Shown here piece by piece: positions 46,561 to 57,369 of a DNA stretch of 64,000 bases. Every line of letters starts with the position of its first letter. Positions within the stretch are counted from its first letter, which is position 1. The translations under genes were made by a program, and so were the position numbers. A model generated the notes under the pieces. That model made no database searches. It saw only the letters and a list, made by a program, of their open reading frames with translations, and was not told the DNA's origin. Location: the NCBI GenBank assembly GCA_001949185.1, contig BDGG01000001.1, positions 6,245,353-6,309,352 of the forward strand, given 5' to 3'. This DNA comes from Ramazzottius varieornatus (Eukaryota > Tardigrada > Eutardigrada > Parachela > Ramazzottiidae).

Positions 46561-47687
46561 ATGGCTGCCCTTCACTTTCTTGCAACTCTTGCGGTTCTAA
46601 TAAACGTACCTACCTTCAGTAAGTGCCTTATCTTCAGGTCTATGACCTCTACCAGGGACATTATCAATAGCACGGCTTTGCCGTCACCGGTGGTAGTCAG
46701 CCTGATGGTGCTTTCGCAGTGGGGATTTTTATGTTTCTATCCAGGTTACGAGGTGGCGGTAGCAGAAGCCAACCATCGGTATGGCCACCTCTTCCGAATC
46801 GACATGGTGCCAATTCGCGATCTTAAAGTGCCTGATTGTCCAGATACGACTGCCGAGATGTGTAATTTGTTCAGCAAGTCGTTTTACAGCAACATGTTGG
46901 TTAAGGACCGCATTGTCTCAGCTTTATCTGACAGTAAGACCACACAGCTCTGTTGGTTTGTTCGTTCAGATCCTGGAATCGTAAACGTGTATCCGCGTCT
47001 TGTTTACAGTGTGCTCTGAGACAACTGCGGAAGTTACAGAACTATTTGCCGGTAGGTACGACAGGTTGCCTACATGCCAGTTCGGGGTTCGTAGTTAAGC
47101 TTGTCATTCGGATCCCACAACTGGCAGCCAATTTATAACCAATTTATAAAACTTCACAGTTCTAAATTTTGTGGTTTCTATTAATAGAATGGAACATTGT
47201 GTATTTCACAATGTATGCTCTCGCGTTCGCAGTACTCTCATCAAAGCGGACAACTGCAGTGTTTTGTTGCTCAGAATTCAGGGCAGGGACTCCCGCGGAT
47301 CTGCGAAACGAAAAGAAATATCCCACAGTACTGTCCATGAGCGCGTCCGACGGCAGTGTCGGTCTGACCTTTGTGACCCGAGTTCTGAACGAGTTCAAGT
47401 GGACCAATGTCTTCCTCCTGTGCGATACTAGCGAAAACTCTGTGAACATTTACTATCGCACAAACTGTCGCGGTCTAAAAACCACTTTTCGAGCTAATAC
47501 CCAGAACTGGGTCTTGGGTGCGAGCTCTGACAGTACATCACAGGATGGAATGAACTTTGCCCTATTATTCGGTCTCGTACGACAGCAAGCGCGAGGTGGA
47601 GAACGTCATATATTTGCTATGATGGAATTTCTGGACCTAATTACGTTGTCCATTTCCATCTGTAATAGTTATTTTCGTTCTGGCTGA
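46561..47687 (+). CDS. ANF-receptor-like ligand-binding domain protein, truncated
   Basis: The family (ANF_receptor fold) forms the extracellular part of membrane guanylyl cyclases and some GPCRs. Exons 46561-46933, 47010-47051 and 47233-47687 join in phase 1 each time, about 289 aa. Signs: N-terminal hydrophobic leader (MAALHFLATLAVLINVPTFS), GYEVAVAEANHRYG, MCSETTAEVTELFAG (the conserved Cys-containing first lobe element, made only by splicing), YPTVLSMSASDGSVGLTF and FKWTNVFLLCDT. It stops at 47687 without TM, kinase-like or cyclase parts; full receptors are about 1000 aa. It could be a secreted truncated form, a broken gene, or part of a gene whose downstream exons I cannot join. Confidence 0.6.
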
Positions 47688-47802
47688 AAACAGCGTCATG
47701 CGGTTTCTGATGGTAAAGGGAGCGTTCTGATGGCAAGATTTCGGTTACAGATAAATACATGGCGAAGAAATATGGCGGGAAATGAATACGTGAGTACAGT
47801 AG

Positions 47803-48045
47803 TAATTCTCAGTTCTACAGTCCGTCACACGGACGAGCTTTCTAATCGTGAGAGTGCGGTGAGATCCGAATTTACTTCAGGAGACTGAAGTAATCGTAGA
47901 AAGAAACCAAGGATACCGCTCTACAGCACGGCAAGGTGTCACGTGACAGTGTGATTACGCGTACTTGTGCCGAACGCAATCCACCCACTGTCTGGCTTCA
48001 GCTTGTAGAAACCGTCCGTGTGACGTACTGTAGCAGTGAGAATTA
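47803..48045. mobile_element. MITE, TA-flanked, AATTCTCA ends
   Basis: TAATTCTCAGTTCTACAGTC on the left matches the complement of the right end (TAATTCTCACTGCTACAGTA), and both continue CGTCACACGGAC. Length 243 bp, TA on each side. It separates the ANF-like gene from the fragment at 48366. Confidence 0.75.
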
Positions 48046-48365
48046 TCATTGTAATTCAACGGCCTCTTAGGAAACTGATTGGCAGTCAGCGCGCCCATAC
48101 GTGAATCTGATCAGGTCGAAGCTTTTGTTCGTGTAGATCTACATGCAGCCTTTCTACATGTACCGGTTTTACCCGCCGCCAACCTGGAAATCAGACGATG
48201 CTGGCGATATGGTATGATATGGTTCTTTTGCACACTTAGTAAACTGCTTGCGCGCAGGTAATCAAGTGACCACCGGATACTCCTCGGCGGTACGCGGTAC
48301 CATCTGAGAAACGGTGGGCTTGTGTGGGCACTGTTTTCACTGAATGTTGAACTGAGCATCCGTCA

Positions 48366-48467
48366 GGTTGCTCGAGATCCATTTCGGTCCGTGCTGCTTC
48401 TCTTAGCCGACACCGACACTTTGGAGAGCCGCATTCAAAAGAACGCAACTGAGAAGATGCTTTTGAG
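48366..48467 (+). pseudogene. ANF-receptor-like fragment, isolated exon
   Basis: After an acceptor CCGTCAG the frame reads VARDPFRSVLLLLADTDTLE and SRIQKNATEKMLLR, closely like the strand-helix after lobe 1 of ANF-type domains. The preceding gene has a similar segment (VRQQARGGERHIFAMM) at its end. So this is either the true next exon, displaced by the MITE, or part of a second, decayed copy. Neighbouring exons were not found. Confidence 0.45.
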
Positions 48468-48569
48468 GTGGCGACAACCAGAATATCAACGCACCAATGC
48501 GCCGAATCAAACAAGACTGGTCTGCTCCAGTAATCAGCGGCTATGACACCATCACCCTGATATCCCAAG

Positions 48570-48774
48570 TACACGCACGACGAGAAATTATGGGGCCAGT
48601 AAAAATTATGGGACCAGGCCTTTTCGCTACGGCGGTACGGAAGCACGTACGTACGAGACCGATGCACAGCAATATACTTTTGGACACTTTTCTACGTTTG
48701 AATTTGCATTTTGCCGTCCTTTCCGCCTGGTCCCATAATTTTTACTGGCCCCATAATTTCCCGTCGTGCGTGTG
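48570..48774. mobile_element. MITE family A, best-preserved copy
   Basis: Perfect or nearly perfect inverted repeats of about 46 bp: TACACGCACGACGAGAAATT on the left, and both arms contain CCAGTAAAAATTATGGGACC. Interior words: GTACGGAAGCACGTACGTAC, TTTTGGACACTTTTCTACG. The right flank shows TG in place of TA. Confidence 0.9.
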
Positions 48775-49241
48775 CGAAACCTGTAGTGGTGCAACTCAAA
48801 TTGAAACTGGATGTTGTGGAATGAAAAGATTTTACCCTCGGTCGACAAGCATGCTCGGCTGTCAGATCTTTGCGGAGCCAAGTCAACCGTTCGAACTGAA
48901 GCGCTGTCCGAGATTATGAGCCTTCGTAGACACTCGGCACCAAAGAATACGTGCGTACTTGGGCGACGGTATTTTATAGTGGAAAAAGTGAAACCGTATC
49001 GATGTCATATCGTCTAGTAAAAGTGTAGTAAAATTTTTGTTAGCGTTAAATGAACCCAGTTAAATTTGGTAATGGAATAAAAACAGTATAGTACTTTCGA
49101 CAACATGTTTTGCTTGTGTATTGTTCGGACCGATAATTCTTTCGGCTCGGGCTGTACTGTATATCAACACCATTGTCAGGTCCCGTTCCGTTGTTTCAAT
49201 ACTTGCGCTACCGTTTAAGCCTCTCGTTTCTCGCGGCTATT
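48775..49241. other. Intergenic, no gene recognised
   Basis: Short open frames only. It includes the 3' flank of the minus-strand gene that ends at 49242. Confidence 0.4.
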
Positions 49242-50634
49242 TTATGGCGAGCTGTCTCCGCTTGTTCGTCGTCCGGTACTGACGCTATGATTGTCTTGAC
49301 GTGTTACTCCACGAACGTCTCCGTTCTCCGATGGTCGTTGGAAGGTGTCGATCGTTGCCACGATCAGCAGGTCTCCTTCGTCCACAAAGTCGCCCACTTG
49401 CGAAGCCGTAAAGACGCGTCCGTGTGGCTGGATACCGTTTCCCACGGCTTCTTGCAAAAGTCCACCGCGAGTTACGTTTCCCTTACGATACAAAGAAACG
49501 TCCTGTAGGTACACTGCATCGATTCTTGGCTTTCCGTGCTCGGGTTCGCATGGACGAATGTGGACCGTCCAGTAGCGCAGCCTCATGCTGTGGGTACCTT
49601 GCCATTCGGCCTTCTTTGTGATCTCCAAATACCTAAAAAATAAAAGTTTCGTTACATAAAGAAAATAAATCAACTTCTGACGGAAAAACTGTTTTCTCGG
49701 CCTGAGCGTTGACTGCACACTGTGCGCCTTACGTTACTTAACATGTGATCGGTCTGATTCGCAGCGGCATGCGGTCTATTGTCCTCTGATTGATAGTGTT
49801 AACTTCGTAACCTGTTGTGCAACGAAGCTTGGCTCGTTCGAAGTTCGCGAACTGCACCAAGTATTTTCGAAGTGTGAATGAGCGAAAATATGTTGGTACC
49901 AGAGTGTGTCGCCACGATTGTCCTCATCGAAGGGCAGCCTGAACGGTGGGCTTCTGATGGGTACGTTGGCTGGAAGGTTGGGTAGACCACGAACTATCCA
50001 TTCTTGTTCGTACTTCCTGGGGAAAATCTACAACCAGAACAGTTCTGTACACGCACGAAGGGAAAGTCTGGAGGAGTAAAAAGTTTGGATCAAACGAAAA
50101 AGACAGCAAACTCAAAATTCAATCCTAAGAAATTTTCAGAAAGTGCATTGGTGTGAATGCACACGTACGCGTACGTCCGTTTAGCTGCATCAGAATCGCC
50201 TGATCAAAAATCTTACTATCTCAAACTTTCCCTTCGGGCGTGTACGGACATCGTTTCCAGTTCAGTTCATAATTATGAACTGAAGAAAAATCAAGAATTT
50301 TCATGCACGACGCAATCATCGCAGTAAATATTTAATGGAGAGTTTCAGTGGATGAATTTAATGAGTTACTTTTTGATGTAAAAAATGGACGGATAGATAC
50401 GAGGACTCACGGTGGTAGTGACAGGGCGAAGAGGGGAAGAAGGAACTGTGGAAAACGTTGGGGAAGGAGAGTCCACTGCGGACGAGTATTCTCGTGAGTA
50501 TTGGATTTTGGCCATGTCGAATCCCCCAAAAGGTCGGACAGCTTCCCACAGCTAACTGGCACTGCGCAACACAGCGGTAAAAGAATAGATGATGCTCGCC
50601 GATAAAAAAACACGTTCTCCGACTCGTTAGCCAC
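49242..50634 (-). CDS. Unrecognised three-exon gene
   Basis: Exons 50411-50634, 49858-50016 and 49242-49632 join in phases 2 and 2, giving about 257 aa. The start ATG gives MANESENVFFYRRASSILLP, with a weak hydrophobic stretch, then LSLPPKYEQEWIVRGLPNLP across the first junction. The second junction makes HSHFENTWYLEITKKAEWQG. Later parts: MRLRYWTVHIRPCEPEHGK and ASQVGDFVDEGDLLIVATI. The C-terminal 30 residues are Ser/Gly/Asp-rich. No domain is recognised. Consistent phases and continuous sense across three exons argue for a real gene. Intron 1 carries a MITE (50048-50244). Confidence 0.6.
50048..50244. mobile_element. MITE related to family A, in an intron
   Basis: TACACGCACGAAGGGAAAGT on the left pairs with the complement of ACTTTCCCTTCGGGCGTGTA. 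TA on both sides, 197 bp. The interior resembles family A only loosely, so it is a diverged subfamily. Confidence 0.7.
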
Positions 50635-50920
50635 TCGATTGACTACAGAGGCAGAAAAATTGTTAAGTTACCCTCGGGTCATCCACTTTCATTTTCTTCA
50701 TGACGAAGCGTCTAAATATGAAGTACGATATCCATATGAGAAATGAAAAGCAACCGGTTGTTGAAATTGCGCAATGTTATTAATTATACAGTACAAGCGA
50801 ATAACACGTAATAATTTTCATACAGCTCATATTGACAAGGAAAATTCAACTCAGTACAATTTTTTCTATCCGCCCACGAACACTACAGAAAAACGCATCG
50901 CAGAACAACGTAGCGACAGA

Positions 50921-51352
50921 TCATGATTCATGAGTACTCAATTCTTTGACTTGCTCGACAAAAGAAAGGCAGGATCCTTTCAGCATTCTGACCACCTCGG
51001 CAGTCCCAGGACTTCGAACGGCCATATACTGTAGAGCACTCGTGGTTTTGAGTGACGACAGAGTGACGTGTTCACGATAGTCCACGGTGATAAATATTCC
51101 AGAGGTTGATACGGCGCTCGAGTAGAGCAAGAAATTGGATTTGCGTAGGAATGAGCCAATTGAATGGGAGCACGTGGGCGGAGCCGAACCGACTGAACCC
51201 ACTAATGTGCTCGGTGCTTCATTTCCAAGTGAGGCATAGTGGCCGTTACTCAAGTGCGTAAGAATTTCGAGTAACGTTCCAACTAAGCTTTTCTGTGGTA
51301 GTTCTTTCCAAAAGTTTTTCAAAACCTCAGATTTGATTTCAAGACGTCCCAC
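50921..51352 (-). CDS. Hypothetical protein or 3' exon
   Basis: The minus frame encodes 143 residues starting around GRLEIKSEVLKNFWKELPQK and ending EQVKELSTHES before TAG. It remains open about 45 bp further upstream (KDAVRWAVGTSVG). Leu/Ser-rich with helical character. No family is recognised and the initiator ATG is uncertain. A minisatellite begins at its 5' side (51430-51630). Confidence 0.35.
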   Translation of the reverse strand: MGRLEIKSEVLKNFWKELPQKSLVGTLLEILTHLSNGHYASLGNEAPSTLVGSVGSAPPTCSHSIGSFLRKSNFLLYSSAVSTSGIFITVDYREHVTLSSLKTTSALQYMAVRSPGTAEVVRMLKGSCLSFVEQVKELSTHES

Positions 51353-51429
51353 CGAGGTGCCAACTGCCCATCTAACTGCATCTTTCAGGGTTTAACGTCG
51401 GTTATTGATTATTCGTCAAACTGTAGCAA

Positions 51430-51630
51430 CGACTGCACGCTTAACTGTGACTTTGCTAACCTAGAAAACAACGAAAATCTCAGTTTGACTGTGGGTGTAA
51501 CTGTGGCTTTCGAAAATTCGATGAGACTGCATCTTCAACTGTGACTTTTGCCACAATAAGAACTGTATCCCTAACTGTGGCTTTTGCCACTTTCTGGATT
51601 TTACTTTGCCTTTAACTGCTGCTTTTCGTA
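51430..51630. repeat. Decayed minisatellite, AACTGTGRCTTTTGCCA core
   Basis: About five copies of TAACTGTG(A/G)CTTTTGCCA-like units, spaced 35-60 bp, diverged from one another. Confidence 0.6.
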
Positions 51631-52571
51631 TCAAGATTCACTTGAGCTTTAAGCAGTCGGAACTGGAAATCCCTTTCTTCGTTGCTGTATCAGAACTGGA
51701 AACTTCGTGTGATTTGACATCGTATCTTACCAAAAAGTCATTAATTACAAAAATTGATGGAGGTTTTGCAAAACCTTTCGGAGAAGTTACGCTAATCGGC
51801 TGGATCGCGTAGCGGGTCTCAAACTCAGTCGATTAGAGTAAGGAATGGAAGGGGCCAAAGTCTTACGCTACTCGGATTTCTTGCGCTGCTCGAGTTCCGT
51901 ATCAACCTCTCTATGAGTAAAGGACGCAGCACGAACGTACCCCGGTGGGCGAGTATTCTAATCTGTACCGGCAGATGGCGCTTCTGCGTGATCTTTGCAG
52001 AAGAGAGTAGCGACTATAAGTAACCATTCTTATTTAGTACTGTAAAAGCCAACTGATCTCCTATAAAAAAACTGACATAGAATTCTCATCTGGACTCACT
52101 AAAAGCAGTGTGAGCATCACCTCTGTATACTTCACGATTAGGTCGGAATGCCCATTTTGTACCAGATTGTGCGGTTCTCTGACACCCATGTGGCCCAAGC
52201 AAATATTACTCCCGGTAACGGAGAATAAATCTCGGATAGCGTCCTTCCTCTTTTTGATCGTGCAGTGTGTCGGGAAAGGCTTTCACTGCTGCATGCGTGC
52301 AGCCCATATTTTGTGTCCTATCTTAAAATTGTTCCGCGTGGAAATGCAGACTAGTGCCGACGAGTCAGGCTATTTAACATAAGGTAGACCAGGATGCTGT
52401 AAGCGTGCACGGTGCACACCTTTCTCTTATGTTTGTTTATTGGCGCATGAATGTGTTTGGACAACTGATGTTGATTCATCACCATCCCACCGTCTCGATT
52501 TCAAGCATCCTGTAGCATAGTCCTTTGTCAGCGACCCGACAGCATGCAGTAATACATGGGAGGGAGTACTG
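51631..52571. other. Intergenic, no gene recognised
   Basis: An open frame at 52110-52382 has no splice or family support. No repeats with clear ends. Confidence 0.4.
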
Positions 52572-52757
52572 CACACGCACGACAAGAAATTATGGACCAT
52601 TGAAAATTATGGGACGAGGCCGAAAAGACGGCAAAATGGATACTCAAACGTGGGAAAGTGTCGAAAAGTGTATTACTGTGAATCGGTCGCGTACGCACAT
52701 GCTTCCGTACCGCCGCAGCGAAAAGACCTGGTCCCATAATTTCCCGTCGTGCGTGTA
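52572..52757. mobile_element. MITE family A copy, opposite orientation
   Basis: Ends CACGCACGACAAGAAATTAT and complement of AATTTCCCGTCGTGCGTG. The interior is the reverse complement of the 48570 copy (GGCAAAATG, GAAAAGTGTATTACTGTGAA). It serves as the uninterrupted reference for the split copy at 24969. Confidence 0.85.
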
Positions 52758-54502
52758 CTCTGTGTGTACCTCCAGCAGCCCAGCTCGCACCAAGTTCGTT
52801 CAGCCTCCTTCCCATGCATTTTGAGTCATGAGCCCTTAGCTCCCCTGGGGAAACTGTGCTATCCGGCCGTTAGCGATTAATAAATCTCCTTTAATTTTAG
52901 GATCGATATATCCACGTAGTTCGTATCGTGCCTCCACGGATCCGAACTCTGTCATCCAGTTCATATTCTTGTTTGCGGGCAAATAAAGTTTCCTTCCTCC
53001 AGTGCAAGACCCTCCGGAGAATCAAAAAAAGTAGTTGCAGCTCTACAAACCCGACCTTGTCTCAAGCTACGGTTGGTCATTTTTAGCGTCAACACGCTCA
53101 ACTGCACCCTAGAGTGGATGGAGAAAGCCCCACGCAGGCATGCCGGCACAGCGAAACCGCGCTCAAATGAGGTTTACGACGGAAAATCTATTGATTACAT
53201 TACTCACGCCACCATGGCTAAACACAAACCATACACAGCAAAAGCGATGCATACACACGTGTATGTGTACATTTCAAAATCCATGCCGGTATCTTATTGA
53301 TTCAGGCAAACCTTATCCGTACACCGCCCGCACACACTGTACAATCAGGGCAAAAACTGGTTCTACAAAAGTCACAGCAAGAGCCTGCCAGCATCAATCG
53401 TCCTTGCTAGAAGCACACTGAACGACTTTACCCACCTTCTGTCCTCGCACTACAGTTGCGGCTTACTGGTTCTCCAAAGCTCCGCGTACACCATCTCAGC
53501 GCTGTATCCGGCCTTTTACATGTCCCAAGTGCCACTCCGGAACAGACATACTTTGCCGGCTGTCTTGTTGCCATCCATCCATCCATCGTCTTTATTTTCC
53601 CTTTTCCTTTGTCCCGCCGGAATCTAATCTTATCTAACACTACGCAGTACTTACTTATCGTGTGTTGTTCCCATCCAGGCTTTTCCATATCGCTTCAAGG
53701 ACATTAAGGTCTATCCATCACACTGCACCTGTCAAACAGTATTTTTTTCTACTACGGTGTTCGCGAGCTTTTAGGACACGTTGGCGTATATTATAGCAAG
53801 TTGTTGTTTACGGCTGTTTCGAAAGCAGTAATTACAATGTGGGTCTCGGTTGGCCTTTATTGATGCACCACCTCCTACTAGCAGCGATCACAACGTGTGC
53901 TGGCATAGCGAAAACGGTATTGGATTTTTTTTTCTTTACAGCTTGCTTCCGTATTGACAACGATATTGATGTTTCCGTCAAAAACAAGGCCAAGTTCACA
54001 TGCAGACAACAGCCCTCCACATCCATCTCGGGGTTTTAACCACCCACGGGTAGTGATTATGGCAGCCATCAACGTCAGGAAATCGACAGCCGGCTCGCAG
54101 TCACTTCGAGAACCAACGTCAGCGCCAAGCTGAGCAAACTCCGGCCAGGAAGCAAACGACAGACCCCAACCCGATCGCCGACGGTGCAAAATTTCTGACG
54201 GTGTCCTTTGGCAAACTTTCTGAAATGGCTGCGGATAACTTCTTCCACTACTATCGTAAGTACTCAGAGAAGTATGGGGAAGGTAGGGAAACAGTCTCTG
54301 GATGATCGTCATTTCAAGCGACGCACGATTTCAGTAGTTTACTGAACAAAACCCCACCACTTGAGATAACTAATCGGAACTGTCTTCCGACCTCCCATAT
54401 TCAATACAATTACACCAGACGGAAAATAAATATTACCGAACAATACATCGAGCCTGTGTCGTCCATTGTCAGCGTGTTTTCATATAGTATCAACTCTGTC
54501 TT
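52758..54502. other. Intergenic, no gene recognised
   Basis: Contains a short CCATC tandem near 53571. Open frames of up to 144 codons (53878-54312, -) overlap on both strands without splice support. The last part is the upstream region of the membrane-protein gene at 54503. Confidence 0.4.
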
Positions 54503-56519
54503 TTGGCAGGGCGGAGACTGTTATTCTTCATGGTGAGCACAACCTGTCATTTGGCTCTGTTATTCTCTTCATGGACCATCGCGCAGGATTCCGGTTCTCC
54601 GTCAAAGTCGCTGAATCCTGCGCAACTCATATTCCGCGATAATAAGCTCCTGTCTCCATCACTGCTGATACCTCTCTTCGGATATATCCCGTCCAACAGT
54701 TCCTATTACCCTTCCTACACCACCCTCCCACCTACTGCTCTTCGTATAGCCTACGATGACGACACATCGGTGGCGCATGCAACCACCCCCGTCTTTCCTC
54801 CACGCATTCGCCTCCATAACCGCATTGACAGTCAGCCAGGTGAGACTGCTAACCGTCCTCATGCCTCGGTAGAGACGACCATTCGGCTACGGTCTGTCGG
54901 ATTAACAACAACGCCGACGAGCGTCGGCCTCGTTGACGAGCCACGCGCAACACTCGACCTTCCTCGTCCCATCAATCAAGAAGAAAGCCCAGCGAGTAAC
55001 ATCGTTGTGCGGGCAGTGGCCAACGCCCCGCCACCACATCTCCAAGTCTTGACGTCTTCCACGGTCCACAATGAAACTGTCTATGCGCTCTCTGTCAGCC
55101 CGGCCACCATAGCCACCAATAGTTCGAAATTCGATACAAGAGCGCTGGAAATAAATTCGCGCATTGGGTCTGAGCCTTCACCGAGGATTCTGGTGCAGCC
55201 GGCTGGTTCGTCGTCCAACTCGGATTCTCCATACAGAGTGGGAAGTGTTACGGTCGGTGCGCTCATTGGAATAATTGCCGGCATCTTGACTACTTTAGTG
55301 ATAGCCAGTAAGTCCACTTTGGAGCCACACACTATTACCAACCTCTCGTTGAAGGCGCTCCATGTCGAGTGGCTATCCAACCGCCTTGTTTGTCCATGCG
55401 GTACGGCGCGTACCTCGTCGACGGAGCACAGTTTATTTAGCCGCCGAGGCGGTTTTATCTCACCGTATATTGAACTTGTTCAAGTGCTAGACCGATTAGC
55501 GTTCCGCTCTAGCTGAGGCCGGCGGTTAAAAGTGAAAAGGTCCTTGTGATTGACCACGCGACTGTAACTTGACTCTTTAGCGTGGCGAAAAGTGGCTTAC
55601 ATTTTGCTTTTCTGATTTGTTGACAGAAGCACAAATAGGGATCAGGTTACAGCGTAACAAGCTCGCGAAAAGCACACGGAGATCCCTGTTTGTGCTCACT
55701 GTATTTTACTCATAATCAATGACTCTTTCTCTGTTTCGCAGCCTTACTGGGTATTGTCTGCTACCGACGACGGCATCCAACGTGGAATGCCGCGGAAACC
55801 GACCTGCGGATTCTCGCAAGCCACTACGGAAGTTACTGGGATGACAAGACACTGCCGAACTTCCAGTTCAACGACAAGATGATCTGGCCAGGCGTAAGTT
55901 GAAACTGCACACCAGTAGAACAAACCGTAGAGAACGCACGAGTGGTTCTGTTGCCCGTAACGTTGTGAGACAGTCTACTGACCATATTGCAGTACAACCT
56001 GCTACTTGAAAATTTAGGCGTAAAAATGGTGTTTTCAAGAAAAGAAAATTTCAGAATAAATTCGGTAATCTCTCACAAGACTTTTTGGAGTTTCGGCACG
56101 TAATATGTGCCAGCCGTATGAGGAAGTCCGAATGACTCTTTTTCCGTACAAATTGAAAGCTCGTTAACCTAACGACCCGAGACAGGCTTGCGCCGACTTT
56201 GCCCTGTCGATCTCGTCTTACCCAATCATGTTTATGTAGAGATCATTAAATCTTCGATAAACTGGTGGAACGACTTGCTGAAGTTCCTGGTCGACATGCC
56301 TCATATCACGTTCGACCTCGACATGGTCGTCATAATCGTCCCATGCAACATCTGTACTCACACTTCCTTGTCTCGTAGGAAAGCCACGAAGAAATGACGG
56401 CCTTGGACAATGATGCCTTCCTCAAAAGCCTGGAGGATCTGGGGCGGGTCAGCAGTCGTCCGTCCAGCAAGACAAATTGGAACAAAGAAGAAGATCAACG
56501 CCAAAGTACAAAAGTGTAA
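54503..56519 (+). CDS. Type I single-pass membrane protein with Ser/Thr/Pro-rich ectodomain
   Basis: Exons 54503-55307, 55742-55893 and 56379-56519 join in phases 1 and 0, giving about 365 aa. Residues 1-27 are a signal peptide (MVSTTCHLALLFSSWTIAQ is its core). A stretch of about 220 residues follows, rich in S, T, P and N-glycosylation sites (NSS, NET) and lacking Cys pairs. The TM (VGALIGIIAGILTTLVIA, completed by TLLGIVCY) is split by the first intron. The cytoplasmic tail of about 90 residues starts RRRHPTW and has acidic/Ser motifs (ESHEEM, DDKTLPNF), ending QRQSTKV. Mucin-like or cell-surface receptor architecture. No family is recognised. Confidence 0.72.
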
Positions 56520-57369
56520 ACGTGCAAGCCAAGCGCAACAATGCTTACCTAGGCAATGCACTCTTGACATGGCGCTAATTCTAGCGCCACATGTGACATT
56601 GTCGATTTCTATTGATCTCATGGTAAAATTTCTAACAATTTCGATTTTATTGCTCGGTTGCGCCTTTCATGTGATACGACCTGTATGCTAACAGTGCCGC
56701 GCTTATATACTGCTAACAGTTCAGGCTGTTAATTTTCCTCACTTACTGAAATCCTAACGAATCGAGGTTAAAAAGGAATGTAAAATTCCCTGCATCCGCC
56801 ACAGTACGTGCTCGTACAGGAAATTTCCACCACGGTGGTTCGGGTATCGAGCCCCACTACCCACGAGGTAGATTCACGTATGTCATGACATAAAGGTGAC
56901 GGATGCAGCGAATTTTTGCAGTGCCTGGCATACGGTAATCGTATCGATAAGTCTTATCATCGATGGTGGTTATCGATATCACGATGCAGGAAATGAAGCC
57001 TTGCACCATCGGCAGACCGTACTCTTATCCAAGCAAGCTAATTCCCAGGTCTATGCGATACATGATTAAATGAATCGCAACAACAACAGGGCGGAAGAGA
57101 ATATGTTGGGTGCATGGGTCCTTTAGCGTAAAGTAGACCAGATGCGGGTTGGACTGCCTTGCCTTATAGGCCTCATAGGATCTGCCGCGACCTCCTTGAT
57201 ATATCGATTTTTCCATTTCCTCTTCCCGGCGGCCTGTTCTCGACAGACAGACTGCATAAACAGAACCTGTTTCCCGTGATACAACTTGCATCGACCCACG
57301 GTAGCACCCTTATTTCACACTACTACTTCCATACACATCCGTTTTCTCAAAGGCGGCCTGTTTCAGGCG
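56520..57369. other. Intergenic with one MITE
   Basis: Holds the family-C MITE (56778-56922) and a TATCGATAAGTCTTATC...TTATCGATATC near-palindrome at about 56940-56980. It contains the upstream region of esterase 3. Confidence 0.45.
56778..56922. mobile_element. MITE family C copy, diverged
   Basis: TGTAAAATTCCCTGCATCCG on the left against the complement of the right end (TGCAAAAATTCGCTGCATCC). Same ends as 18429-18576. Confidence 0.6.

Noticed and set aside
56829-56870. T-arm-like word GGTTCGGGTATCGAGCC, possible tRNA
   Set aside because: No matching acceptor or anticodon stems around it, and it lies inside a family-C MITE.
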